A stretch of DNA of 6,490 nt from Pseudomonadota bacterium (GCA_018819005.1 JAHJQU010000108.1:1-6490), one strand, 5' to 3'. Positions 1-6,067 are shown, counted from the first letter of the stretch. Notes: generated by a model not told the origin, from the letters alone. Numbers and translations are program-made.

Positions 1-175
1 AATTATAAAACCCGGATGCCCCTATTGCAAGGGTGGATTTGGGGCTCCATACTTCTGAAGTTTCTTAGATACCCTGTTAATTAAAGAACTTTCTCATTAT
101 TTAATTTTGCCTTCGGGAAGCTTTCCACCGCGCTTCGCCTCCAGACAGCCTCATCTTTATCATTAAATGTAATGA

Positions 176-982
176 TTATTTCATGCCGTGTCTCAAAGCT
201 ATCTTTTCAAACATCCTGACAAGTCCGGTACCGAGAGCAAACAGGGATTCAATCTTTAGGTTCTCTTCCGCTGTTGAATCAAAAAACAGATTGAGATCCG
301 ATTCAAAACCCTCTTCGGGCTTCCAGTAGCAGATCAGTATCGGCACTTTTGGAAGGGGGTGCAGGACAAGTGAAATATCGGATTCATAATGATTTTCAAC
401 TTTTCTTCCATTGAAGAGATGAATCATGTCTTCAAAAAGATCCGTATATGTGTCCGCGACTTTTTTTAAGGGTTTTTCGCATCTCTGCCCGAACAGTCGA
501 TACCATGTCTTTCCATTTTTCAGTTCCCTGAACGGAACCCATTTACCGGAAGCAGGTGTTCCAGCGCCATCTATTATATAATTGAGTACCGGTAAAACAA
601 TCCATTGGTGCATATGTATATCTGATGAAAGATTCCCGTTTGAATCTACACGGAAGTCCTTACCAAGAATCTTGAGCGTCAATTTATCATCAGAAAACCT
701 CCCGCCCAATCTCTTTGCTGAAGAGGACAGGTCTATCATGGATATTTTTCTTTTAAGTTGCTCTAAAGCTTCGTCAATATCCTGTTCCGGGTTCGCTCTT
801 TTTTCGGTTTTCAAGCCAAACCGTTTGATTATATCGCTTTCCAGATAAGGGCAGTCATTAAGCGGCTTTTCTCCTTTAAAAACGGCTACAGCAAATGCCA
901 GACATGTCGGTTCATTGCACTGTCTGCAATTCGATTTTTCAAGTAACTTGAAGATTTCCATGGGATTATTCATTTTAGCCAT
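176..982 (-). CDS. [4Fe-4S] cluster and DUF3786 domain protein
   Basis: This 268-residue soluble protein has two parts. Residues 19-44 carry four cysteines (Cys19, Cys22, Cys27, Cys44) spaced C-x2-C-x4-C-x16-C. That is the pattern of the small Fe-S domain (PF04060 type) found in RnfB and in the large corrinoid Fe-S protein subunit, so one [4Fe-4S] cluster is expected. From about residue 75 to the end the sequence resembles DUF3786: HPLPKVPILICYW at 208-220, then an FFDSTAEENL stretch near 233-242. The role of DUF3786 is unknown; such proteins occur mainly in anaerobes. Two further cysteines (168 and 218) lie outside the cluster motif. There is no signal peptide or membrane segment, so it is probably cytoplasmic. 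The ATG at 982 is preceded by AGGT at a fitting distance; a second ATG nine bases further in (Met4) cannot be excluded. It is transcribed away from its neighbour. A corrinoid or redox role is only a guess. Confidence 0.9.
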   Translation of the reverse strand: MAKMNNPMEIFKLLEKSNCRQCNEPTCLAFAVAVFKGEKPLNDCPYLESDIIKRFGLKTEKRANPEQDIDEALEQLKRKISMIDLSSSAKRLGGRFSDDKLTLKILGKDFRVDSNGNLSSDIHMHQWIVLPVLNYIIDGAGTPASGKWVPFRELKNGKTWYRLFGQRCEKPLKKVADTYTDLFEDMIHLFNGRKVENHYESDISLVLHPLPKVPILICYWKPEEGFESDLNLFFDSTAEENLKIESLFALGTGLVRMFEKIALRHGMK

Positions 983-997
983 AAATTACCTGTACGA

Positions 998-1018
998 GAC
1001 TTTTTGCGAGTCCATCAA
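998..1018 (-). repeat. single end of the TTGATGG dispersed repeat (copy A)
   Basis: On the minus strand these 21 bases begin TTGATGGACTCG and end AAAAAGTC. They match the left end of the 82-bp element at 2403-2423 in 20 of 21 positions. The match stops at the end of the unit, and no opposing end is visible on either side. It lies 16 bases upstream of the start codon of the Fe-S/DUF3786 gene, in the sense orientation, so it would fall in the leader RNA of that gene. Its own hairpin is short (GACT/AGTC plus one wobble pair). Confidence 0.65.
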
Positions 1019-1047
1019 ATTCTATTTTGCCTTATATTTATTAATAT

Positions 1048-1076
1048 TGTATAGGATGAATTAAATTATATTTCAA
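1048..1076 (-). promoter_or_regulatory. candidate sigma70 promoter for the Fe-S/DUF3786 gene
   Basis: Read on the minus strand, a -35-like TTGAAA (1076-1071) is followed after exactly 17 bases by a -10-like TATACA (1053-1048). The stretch is very AT-rich. It would start transcription near 1041, giving a leader of about 60 bases that contains the repeat end at 998-1018. It was identified by eye against the housekeeping consensus only. Confidence 0.4.
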
Positions 1077-1150
1077 GGAGCGAATAATAACAGGCTCGAT
1101 TCTATACGGTCGAAAACTCGATGCTGCTGCGGCGCGAAACTTCAATAGTC

Positions 1151-1178
1151 TTGTTAACCTCGTGAGGCGTTGTATAAA
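1151..1178 (+). promoter_or_regulatory. candidate sigma70 promoter for the thioredoxin-peroxiredoxin operon
   Basis: TTGTTA (1151-1156) and TATAAA (1173-1178) are separated by 16 bases, upstream of the strong AGGAGG ribosome binding site of the thioredoxin gene. The spacer contains a short inverted repeat, CCTC-GT-GAGG (1157-1166), that could be a regulator contact but is too short to claim. A second TATAAT at 1192-1197 has no convincing -35 partner. Confidence 0.35.
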
Positions 1179-1214
1179 TCTACGCAGGTTTTATAATAAT
1201 ATAGGAGGTATATC

Positions 1215-1784
1215 ATGAGAAAAGTTTTAATAGGTTTTGCCGCAATTTTATTTGCTATTATGACTCCTTTTTATTCTTTTAGTCAAAGCGCTCCTCCTTC
1301 AGAAGGCGGAGTGTTGCCGAAGATAAGCCTTCCTGTTCCTCAAGAGCAGGAATACCAACAATATCTTGGCCTCAAAGGAGGCGGGACTTTTCTTATCCCG
1401 CAGATTGAGGCAAAAGTCGTGATTGTTCAAATTTTCAGCATGTATTGTCCCCATTGCCAGAAGGATGCGCCTGTTGCGAATGAGTTTTTCAGTAAATTAT
1501 CGAAAGACGGCAATCTGAAAGACAATATAAAACTGATCGGTATCGGGGCGGGCAACTCGGATTTTGAAATAGATTTTTTCAGGAAGCAATATGGTATAAA
1601 GTTTCCATTGTTCTCTGATGGTGACTTTTCGATTCACGGGATTCTCGGAGAAGTTAGAACTCCATATTTTATTGCCATAAAAATCGGTAAGAATGGAACC
1701 CATAAAGTTGTGTATTCCAAACTGGGGGGCATAAACGATCCCGATGAATTCCTGAAGATAGTGAAAAACTTTTCGGGTTTTTAA
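1215..1784 (+). CDS. exported TlpA/ResA-like thioredoxin-fold protein
   Basis: This 189-residue protein starts with a signal peptide: MRK, a hydrophobic stretch at about 5-22, and likely cleavage near Ser24-Ala26. It should act outside the cytoplasm. The mature part has a thioredoxin fold of the TlpA/ResA type. The redox motif is Cys78-Pro-His-Cys81 inside QIFSMYCPHCQ, and the cis-proline is Pro150 in VRTPYF. These are the only cysteines. CPHC is the motif typical of oxidising DsbA proteins, whereas TlpA/ResA proteins more often have other central residues, so the direction of electron flow is not settled by sequence. The start is well supported by AGGAGGT ending eight bases before the ATG. 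The stop lies 17 bases before the peroxiredoxin start, so the two are almost surely co-transcribed, and this protein is a plausible reductant for that peroxidase. Cytochrome c maturation or general thiol reduction are alternatives. Confidence 0.9.
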   Translation: MRKVLIGFAAILFAIMTPFYSFSQSAPPSEGGVLPKISLPVPQEQEYQQYLGLKGGGTFLIPQIEAKVVIVQIFSMYCPHCQKDAPVANEFFSKLSKDGNLKDNIKLIGIGAGNSDFEIDFFRKQYGIKFPLFSDGDFSIHGILGEVRTPYFIAIKIGKNGTHKVVYSKLGGINDPDEFLKIVKNFSGF

Positions 1785-1801
1785 ATAAGGAGGCATTATC
1801 C

Positions 1802-2398
1802 ATGATTAAAAATATAAAATATATTATTTCGGTATTTGCTGTTGCTGTATTGGTCAGCCCGGCTTTTGGCCTGTCCGACGTATACAAGGACAATATTTAC
1901 AATCCGGGGGAATTAAAACCTGTTGACAGTATGCTGAATGTAAAGGCGGGTGATATGGCCCCTGATTTTACACTTCCTTCCTTATCCGGGGAGAGAATTT
2001 CCCTGAGTGATTTTAGAGGGAAAAAGAATGTGGTTATTTCGTTTATTCCTGCTGCATGGACTCCTGTCTGTTCGGACCAGTGGCCGGGATATAACCTTGC
2101 AAGGATTTTTTTTGACGAAAATGATGCAATTATGCTTGGTATAACTGTTGACAATCTTCCGACCCTTTATGCATGGACAAACCAGATGGGGAAATTGTGG
2201 TTTCCGGTTCTTTCCGATTTCTGGCCACACGGAGCGGTCGCAGATATTTATGGTGTTCTCAGGACAAGCGGCGTGACTGAAAGAGCCCTGTTTGTAATCG
2301 ACAAGGAAGGAATCATAAGGTATGCCGTTGTGGGGGATATCAATAAAAGGCCCGAACTTGGCGCTCTTGTCATGGAACTGAAAAAATTAAAAAAATAG
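1802..2398 (+). CDS. exported AhpE-like one-cysteine peroxiredoxin
   Basis: This is a 198-residue peroxiredoxin of the AhpC/TSA superfamily that should reduce hydrogen peroxide or organic hydroperoxides. Residues 6-23 form a signal peptide, so it acts in the periplasm or cell envelope. The active site is P83-A-A-W-T87-P-V-C90, matching the family pattern P-x3-T-x2-C with Cys90 as peroxidatic cysteine; Arg161 in TERALFVID is the expected catalytic arginine. The segment FPVLSDFWPHGAVADIYGV (134-152) closely resembles the AhpE branch. Cys90 is the only cysteine in the protein, so there is no internal resolving cysteine and an outside thiol must recycle it; the thioredoxin encoded just upstream is the obvious candidate. 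The start is fixed by AAGGAGG (1787-1793), eight bases before the ATG. Most AhpE-type enzymes I know of are cytosolic, so the export signal is worth noting. The assignment to the family is firm; the partner is inferred. Confidence 0.92.
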   Translation: MIKNIKYIISVFAVAVLVSPAFGLSDVYKDNIYNPGELKPVDSMLNVKAGDMAPDFTLPSLSGERISLSDFRGKKNVVISFIPAAWTPVCSDQWPGYNLARIFFDENDAIMLGITVDNLPTLYAWTNQMGKLWFPVLSDFWPHGAVADIYGVLRTSGVTERALFVIDKEGIIRYAVVGDINKRPELGALVMELKKLKK

Positions 2399-2402
2399 GA
2401 AA

Positions 2403-2484
2403 TTGATGGACTCGTAAAAAGTCCATCGACAGACCGATTCGTGCCCTTCGTGGTGAAGATTCAGACTTGTTGCGATACCATCAA
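2403..2484 (+). repeat. 82-bp palindromic element with inverted ends (copy B)
   Basis: The left end (2403-2423, beginning TTGATGGACTCG) and the right end (2464-2484, ending ATACCATCAA) are inverted copies, with 17 of 21 positions matching. The centre is about 40 bases. The left end also folds alone: GATGGACT (2405-2412) pairs with AGTCCATC (2420-2427), extendable to ten pairs with one wobble. The centre holds a 9-base-spaced repeat of TTCGTG (2438-2443 and 2447-2452). Related ends occur at 998-1018 and 6011-6031, so this is a dispersed family. It looks like a REP/BIME-type or MITE-type non-coding element. It starts four bases after the peroxiredoxin stop codon, so the hairpin may also help end that operon, though no T-run follows. 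Confidence 0.65.
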
Positions 2485-2592
2485 ATAATATTCATTATCA
2501 CGCCTGTCTGTTTAACTGATTAAATCTCAAAATAGAATCATAAGCCATTATTGTGTTCTTTAACCGGACAGCAGTTATTCATTATCAAAAAA

Positions 2593-2598
2593 AGAGGA
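2593..2598 (+). promoter_or_regulatory. ribosome binding site that sets the OadG start
   Basis: AGAGGA lies just before the ATG at 2602. This supports the ATG over the in-frame TTG at 2551, which would add 17 residues that do not look like the family. The spacing is short (three bases after the site) but workable. Confidence 0.55.
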
Positions 2599-2601
2599 TT
2601 T

Positions 2602-2847
2602 ATGATTGTCGAAGGATTAAAACTTACATTGCTGGGAATGACGGTGGTTTTTTCATTTCTGGGTCTTCTGGTTGTGATCGTCCATATTTCCGCCAGACTC
2701 CTGAAACCGTTTACGGAAAAAGAGGCGACTGCTTATGAATTCCATGCAAGGAGAAAGGTCAGTGCATCGCCTCCGTCTGAAGATAAGCGAAAGATTATGG
2801 CAGTTATAAGCGCTTCGGTCTCGGCGTACAGAGCCGGCAGAAAATGA
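2602..2847 (+). CDS. oadG: Na+-translocating decarboxylase gamma subunit (OadG family)
   Basis: This 81-residue membrane anchor belongs to the OadG/MmdD family. It has one transmembrane helix at about residues 7-29, beginning with the family-like EGLKLTLLGMTVVFSFL, then a variable polar linker (about 36-60). The conserved C-terminal segment KRKIMAVISASVSAYRAGR (62-80) matches the family pattern of alternating Ala/Ile residues ending in an AYR motif. In related pumps gamma holds alpha and beta together and helps the carboxyl transfer step. The histidine-rich, metal-binding tail known from the Klebsiella protein is absent. It is the first gene of the gamma-alpha-beta unit and ends 52 bases before the alpha subunit. 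The ATG at 2602 was chosen over an upstream TTG because of the ribosome binding site and the family length. Confidence 0.88.
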   Translation: MIVEGLKLTLLGMTVVFSFLGLLVVIVHISARLLKPFTEKEATAYEFHARRKVSASPPSEDKRKIMAVISASVSAYRAGRK

Positions 2848-2899
2848 GATTTATCGGTCAGGCTAATCTGCTCATTCATATTTTTAAGGAGTCATAATA

Positions 2900-4690
2900 A
2901 TGAAAAAAATCAGTTTTATGGACACTTCATTACGGGACGGATTTCAATCTGTTTTCGGCGCGCGGGCGCTGACGGATGATTTTCTTCCTGCAGTTGAGGC
3001 AGCGGTCCATGCAGGCATAAATTACCTTGAAGCCGGAGGAGGCGCAAGATTCCAGAGCCTTTTCATGTACTGCGGGGAATCCGCATTTGATATGATGGAC
3101 CGGTTCCGGAAAGCCGCAGGTCCCGGGGCTCAACTCCAGACGCTTGCAAGAGGTATCAATGTGGTGGCGCTGTCGGCCCAGCCGAGAGATATGATTGATC
3201 TTCACGCGAAAATGTTTAAAAAACACGGCATCACGCATATCCGTAATTTTGACGCACTGAACGACGTCCGCAATCTTGTATATTCGGGACAGTGCATTAA
3301 AAACGCGGGTCTTCATCACCAGGTTGTAGTTACGATGATGGAGCTTCCGCCGGGATGCTCCGGCGCCCATGATCCGGCGTTTTACCTGAAAACATTAAAG
3401 GAGATTCTCGATTCCGGGGTTCCTTATGATTCGATCTGTTTCAAGGACGCGTCGGGGACCTCAAACCCGAACAAGGTGTACGAGACAATAAAAGCGGCGC
3501 GAAAGCTGCTTGGGGATAATGCGATTATCTGGATGCACACCCATGAAACGGCGGGAATCGGAATTACCCAGTACAAGGCGGCAATCGAGGGCGGATGCGA
3601 CGGAGTCTGCCTGGCGCGCGCGCCTCTTTCCGGAGGCACATGCCAGCCCGATCTGTTGTCCATGTGGCACGCACTTAAGGGCACACAATACACCATTGAA
3701 ATTGATGTAAACAGGATACTTGAAGCGAACCGCATCCAGCAGGAGTGCCTGAAAGACTATTTCTTTCCTCCTGAGGCTCAGAAGATATCATCCGAGGTCA
3801 TACTCTCGCCGATGCCGGGAGGAGCGCTGACCGCAAACACCATGATGATGCGGGATACGGGAACGCTTCATCTTTATTCCAAAGTGATCGAAGCGATGTC
3901 AGAATGCATTGCACGCGGCGGATTCGGCACGTCTGTTACGCCGGTTTCCCAGTTTTACTTCCAACAGGCGTACGCCAATGTCACTCAAGGCCCGTGGAAG
4001 AAGATAACGGACGGATACGGCAAAATGGTTCTCGGATATTTCGGCAGAACGCCCGTAAAGCCTGATCCTGAAATAGTAAAGATCGCCGAGAAGCAGATGG
4101 GAATGCCCGTTTTTGATGGAGATCCGCTCGATGTGCTTGAACCCGGCATTCCCAAAGCCGTGAAGATACTGGAAAAGGAAGGATTGCCCGTAACGGATGA
4201 GAACATATTTATTCTCGGCGCTCTTGCGACTCCGGGAGGAAACAAAGGGCTCGATTTTCTGAAAGGGAACAGGCCTGTAAACTGCCGGAAAATAACAGAT
4301 AAAGCGGAATCCGGGGAAAAAGCCCCGCAGACGCACCAGCCCGCATCCGGGGCCGCCGGGCTCTCCCAGTACAAGGTGACGGTCGATGGAACCGTCTATC
4401 AGGTCATGGTGGAAGATGAAACGGGAGAGGTCGCAGCCGTCAGGGCGATGAAGTCGGGAGAAACGCCGAAGAGACCTCCGGTTGAGATCAGAGCCCAGCT
4501 CCCGGGTAATGTTTACGAAATTCTATGCTCTGTCGGCGATCATGTGAACAAAGGCGAAACGCTGGTCATTCTCGAGGCCATGAAGATGGAGACTCCCGTT
4601 GTTGCTCCTGATGACGGGATCATCGAATCACTTGAAGTGACAAAGGGCCAGACCGTGCAATCGGGGCAGCTCATAGTGGTGCTTGCCTGA
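2900..4690 (+). CDS. oadA: biotin-dependent carboxyltransferase alpha subunit (OadA/PycB-like)
   Basis: This 596-residue cytoplasmic enzyme transfers a carboxyl group between its substrate and biotin. Residues 4-270 form a DRE-TIM barrel: DTSLRDGFQS (8-17), with metal ligand Asp13; Arg84 in LARGIN; FDALND (117-122); Lys182-Asp183, the lysine expected to bind CO2 as a carbamate; metal ligands His213 and His215 in HTHETAG; and PLSGGTCQP (242-250). Residues 280-455 resemble the conserved PYC/OADA domain (MPGGALTAN with Thr311; VTPVSQ at 347-352). After a flexible linker (about 458-488) comes a biotinyl domain with EAMKMET, biotin on Lys562. Differences from typical OadA, pyruvate carboxylase or transcarboxylase 5S, compared from memory: the His of RDGHQS is Phe15, the Tyr seven residues after the substrate arginine is Leu91, and the Trp of EVWGGA is Gly46 or Gly47. 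The substrate is therefore uncertain and the symbol is only a family label. No biotin carboxylase gene is nearby. AAGGAG (2886-2891) supports the start. Confidence 0.88.
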   Translation: MKKISFMDTSLRDGFQSVFGARALTDDFLPAVEAAVHAGINYLEAGGGARFQSLFMYCGESAFDMMDRFRKAAGPGAQLQTLARGINVVALSAQPRDMIDLHAKMFKKHGITHIRNFDALNDVRNLVYSGQCIKNAGLHHQVVVTMMELPPGCSGAHDPAFYLKTLKEILDSGVPYDSICFKDASGTSNPNKVYETIKAARKLLGDNAIIWMHTHETAGIGITQYKAAIEGGCDGVCLARAPLSGGTCQPDLLSMWHALKGTQYTIEIDVNRILEANRIQQECLKDYFFPPEAQKISSEVILSPMPGGALTANTMMMRDTGTLHLYSKVIEAMSECIARGGFGTSVTPVSQFYFQQAYANVTQGPWKKITDGYGKMVLGYFGRTPVKPDPEIVKIAEKQMGMPVFDGDPLDVLEPGIPKAVKILEKEGLPVTDENIFILGALATPGGNKGLDFLKGNRPVNCRKITDKAESGEKAPQTHQPASGAAGLSQYKVTVDGTVYQVMVEDETGEVAAVRAMKSGETPKRPPVEIRAQLPGNVYEILCSVGDHVNKGETLVILEAMKMETPVVAPDDGIIESLEVTKGQTVQSGQLIVVLA

Positions 4691-4715
4691 CCGGTAATGA
4701 TAAAGAGGTCGTGAC

Positions 4716-6008
4716 ATGATAAAGATGACAATTATATTTTTCGGATTGATAATAGTTCTGCTCCATCTGATCTGTATTCCTTCAGTTGCGGGAGAAGAAG
4801 CGGCAGGTGCAGGAATTAAATCAATACCGTCCATGACCAAAATGGTCGGCAATTTTTCCAAATCAACCGGCCTGTCAAGTTTCATTTTTCCATCCAATAA
4901 TCAATGGACGGATGGAATCGGCAGACTGATAATGATCGGCATAGGGATTCTCCTGCTCTATCTTGCAGTACACCGGCAGTTTGAACCGCTTCTCCTGGTT
5001 CCGATAGGTTTTGGCGCCATACTTACAAATATTCCTCTGGCCGGTATGAGTGATCCGGGTGGAATACTTTATTATATTTATAATATCGGTATAAAATCGG
5101 GAGCCTTTCCGCTCATTATATTCATGGGAGTAGGAGCGCTGACCGATTTCGGCCCCATGCTTGCCAACCCGAAAACAGCTCTTCTAGGCGCCGCCGCCCA
5201 GTTCGGAATTTTCACCACACTTATAGGGGCGCTCCTCCTCTCGAAATATGTCCCTGGAATCAATTTCGATCTTTTTGATGCGGCTTCGATCGGTATAATC
5301 GGAGGCGCGGACGGGCCGACCGCGATATTCCTTGCCAGCCGGCTTTCGCCGCATCTTCTGGGATCAATAGCCGTGGCGGCTTATTCGTACATGGCCCTTG
5401 TGCCCATAATCCAGCCGCCCATCATGAGGGCATTCACCACCCCGGACGAGAGAAAGATCCGGATGAAACAGATGCGATATGTCGGTAAACTGGAAAAGAT
5501 CATATTTCCGTTATCCGTTCTCTGTTTATGCATTTTGCTGCTTCCTTCCGCAGCGCCGCTTATCGGGTTTTTCATGTTCGGGAACCTTATGAGAGAATGC
5601 GGTGTTGTCGAAAGGCTCTCCAATACTGCTCAGAACGCCCTGCTCAATATTGTGACGGTCTTTCTGGGGCTTGGAGTCGGGGCACAAATGTCAGCGGAAC
5701 AATTTCTGAATATTTCGACTCTGGGGATACTCTTTCTAGGCGCAATTGCCTTTTCAATCGGCACAGCGTCAGGTATCCTTATGGCAAGGATCATGAATCT
5801 CTTTCCGGGTTCAAAGATCAACCCGCTGATAGGATCTGCAGGTGTATCAGCCGTTCCGATGGCTGCAAGGGTGAGCCAGAAGCTCGGGATGGATGCGGAC
5901 CCTGAAAACCATCTGCTCATGCATGCGATGGGGCCGAATGTGGCCGGAGTCATAGGATCGGCGGTAGCGGCCGGGGTGTTGCTTACCTTAAAGGATATGG
6001 CCGGTTAA
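4716..6008 (+). CDS. oadB: Na+-translocating decarboxylase beta subunit (OadB/MmdB/GcdB)
   Basis: This 430-residue polytopic membrane protein is the sodium pump of the decarboxylase: it removes CO2 from carboxybiotin on the alpha subunit and moves Na+ outward. Family hallmarks are EPLLLVPIGFGAILTNIPLAG (90-110), GIIGGADGPTAIF (193-205), AYSYMALVPIIQPP (222-235), INPLIGSAGVSAVPMAARVS (368-387) and HAMGPNVAGVIGSAVAAG (403-420). Residues recalled as essential in enterobacterial OadB (Asp203, Tyr229, Asn373, Gly377, Ser382, Arg389) match Asp199, Tyr225, Asn369, Gly373, Ser378 and Arg385 with the same spacing throughout. The N-terminus is odd: a hydrophobic stretch (about 5-21) and SVAGEE look like a signal peptide or extra helix, about 50 residues before the usual first helix. 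An AGAGGT site (4704-4709) supports this start. The gene begins 25 bases after the alpha subunit stop. Confidence 0.95.
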   Translation: MIKMTIIFFGLIIVLLHLICIPSVAGEEAAGAGIKSIPSMTKMVGNFSKSTGLSSFIFPSNNQWTDGIGRLIMIGIGILLLYLAVHRQFEPLLLVPIGFGAILTNIPLAGMSDPGGILYYIYNIGIKSGAFPLIIFMGVGALTDFGPMLANPKTALLGAAAQFGIFTTLIGALLLSKYVPGINFDLFDAASIGIIGGADGPTAIFLASRLSPHLLGSIAVAAYSYMALVPIIQPPIMRAFTTPDERKIRMKQMRYVGKLEKIIFPLSVLCLCILLLPSAAPLIGFFMFGNLMRECGVVERLSNTAQNALLNIVTVFLGLGVGAQMSAEQFLNISTLGILFLGAIAFSIGTASGILMARIMNLFPGSKINPLIGSAGVSAVPMAARVSQKLGMDADPENHLLMHAMGPNVAGVIGSAVAAGVLLTLKDMAG

Positions 6009-6010
6009 CC

Positions 6011-6031
6011 TTGATGGTTTCGTAAAAATTC
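6011..6031 (+). repeat. single end of the TTGATGG dispersed repeat (copy C)
   Basis: These bases begin TTGATGGTTTCGTAAAAA and match the left end of the element at 2403-2423 in 18 of 21 positions. The copy starts three bases after the OadB stop codon, the same kind of position as copy B after the peroxiredoxin gene. No opposing CCATCAA end is visible before the next gene, so either it is a lone end or it belongs to a longer composite with the inverted repeats that follow. Confidence 0.55.
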
Positions 6032-6037
6032 GTTCTG

Positions 6038-6051
6038 TCCGCCTAGGCGGA
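6038..6051 (+). repeat. perfect 14-base palindrome
   Basis: TCCGCCTAGGCGGA is its own reverse complement. It lies just behind the copy C repeat end, between the OadB gene and the ABM-domain gene. As RNA it could form a short GC-rich stem, but no T-run follows, so it is not a standard terminator. A dimeric regulator site or part of a composite repeat are the alternatives. Confidence 0.5.
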
Positions 6052-6067
6052 TTGCACTTCATCCCCG

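Noticed and set aside
2..58. Short plus-strand open stretch with a CPYC motif, like a glutaredoxin active site, ending in TGA at 56-58
   Set aside because: Only 18 codons before the stop, and a CxxC active site so close to a C-terminus does not fit a thioredoxin fold. It could be the tail of a gene outside the window, but nothing supports it. I see no gene in 1-175.
159..176. Hairpin ATCATTA/TAATGAT at the end of the Fe-S/DUF3786 gene
   Set aside because: The stem has only one G-C pair, and no T-run follows in the direction of transcription, so it is not a credible terminator.
582..848. Plus-strand open frame of 88 residues inside the Fe-S/DUF3786 gene
   Set aside because: It has no recognisable features, and the minus-strand frame has a clear Fe-S motif and DUF3786 similarity.
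1497..1893. Minus-strand open frames opposite the thioredoxin and peroxiredoxin genes
   Set aside because: No domain, no ribosome binding site of note, and the plus-strand genes have clear catalytic motifs.
2551..2601. TTG start that would lengthen OadG by 17 residues
   Set aside because: The added residues are not family-like, and a ribosome binding site sits directly before the ATG at 2602.
3899..4336. Long minus-strand open frames opposite the alpha subunit gene
   Set aside because: They mirror the codon pattern of the real gene, have no recognisable domains, and the plus-strand protein is conserved throughout.
998..6031. Three related short repeats considered as a CRISPR array
   Set aside because: They are kilobases apart, in both orientations, with no regular spacers. 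They fit a dispersed intergenic repeat.
6041..6056. Possible sigma54 promoter around GGCGGATTGCA
   Set aside because: The distance between the GG and GC elements is six bases instead of the required ten.
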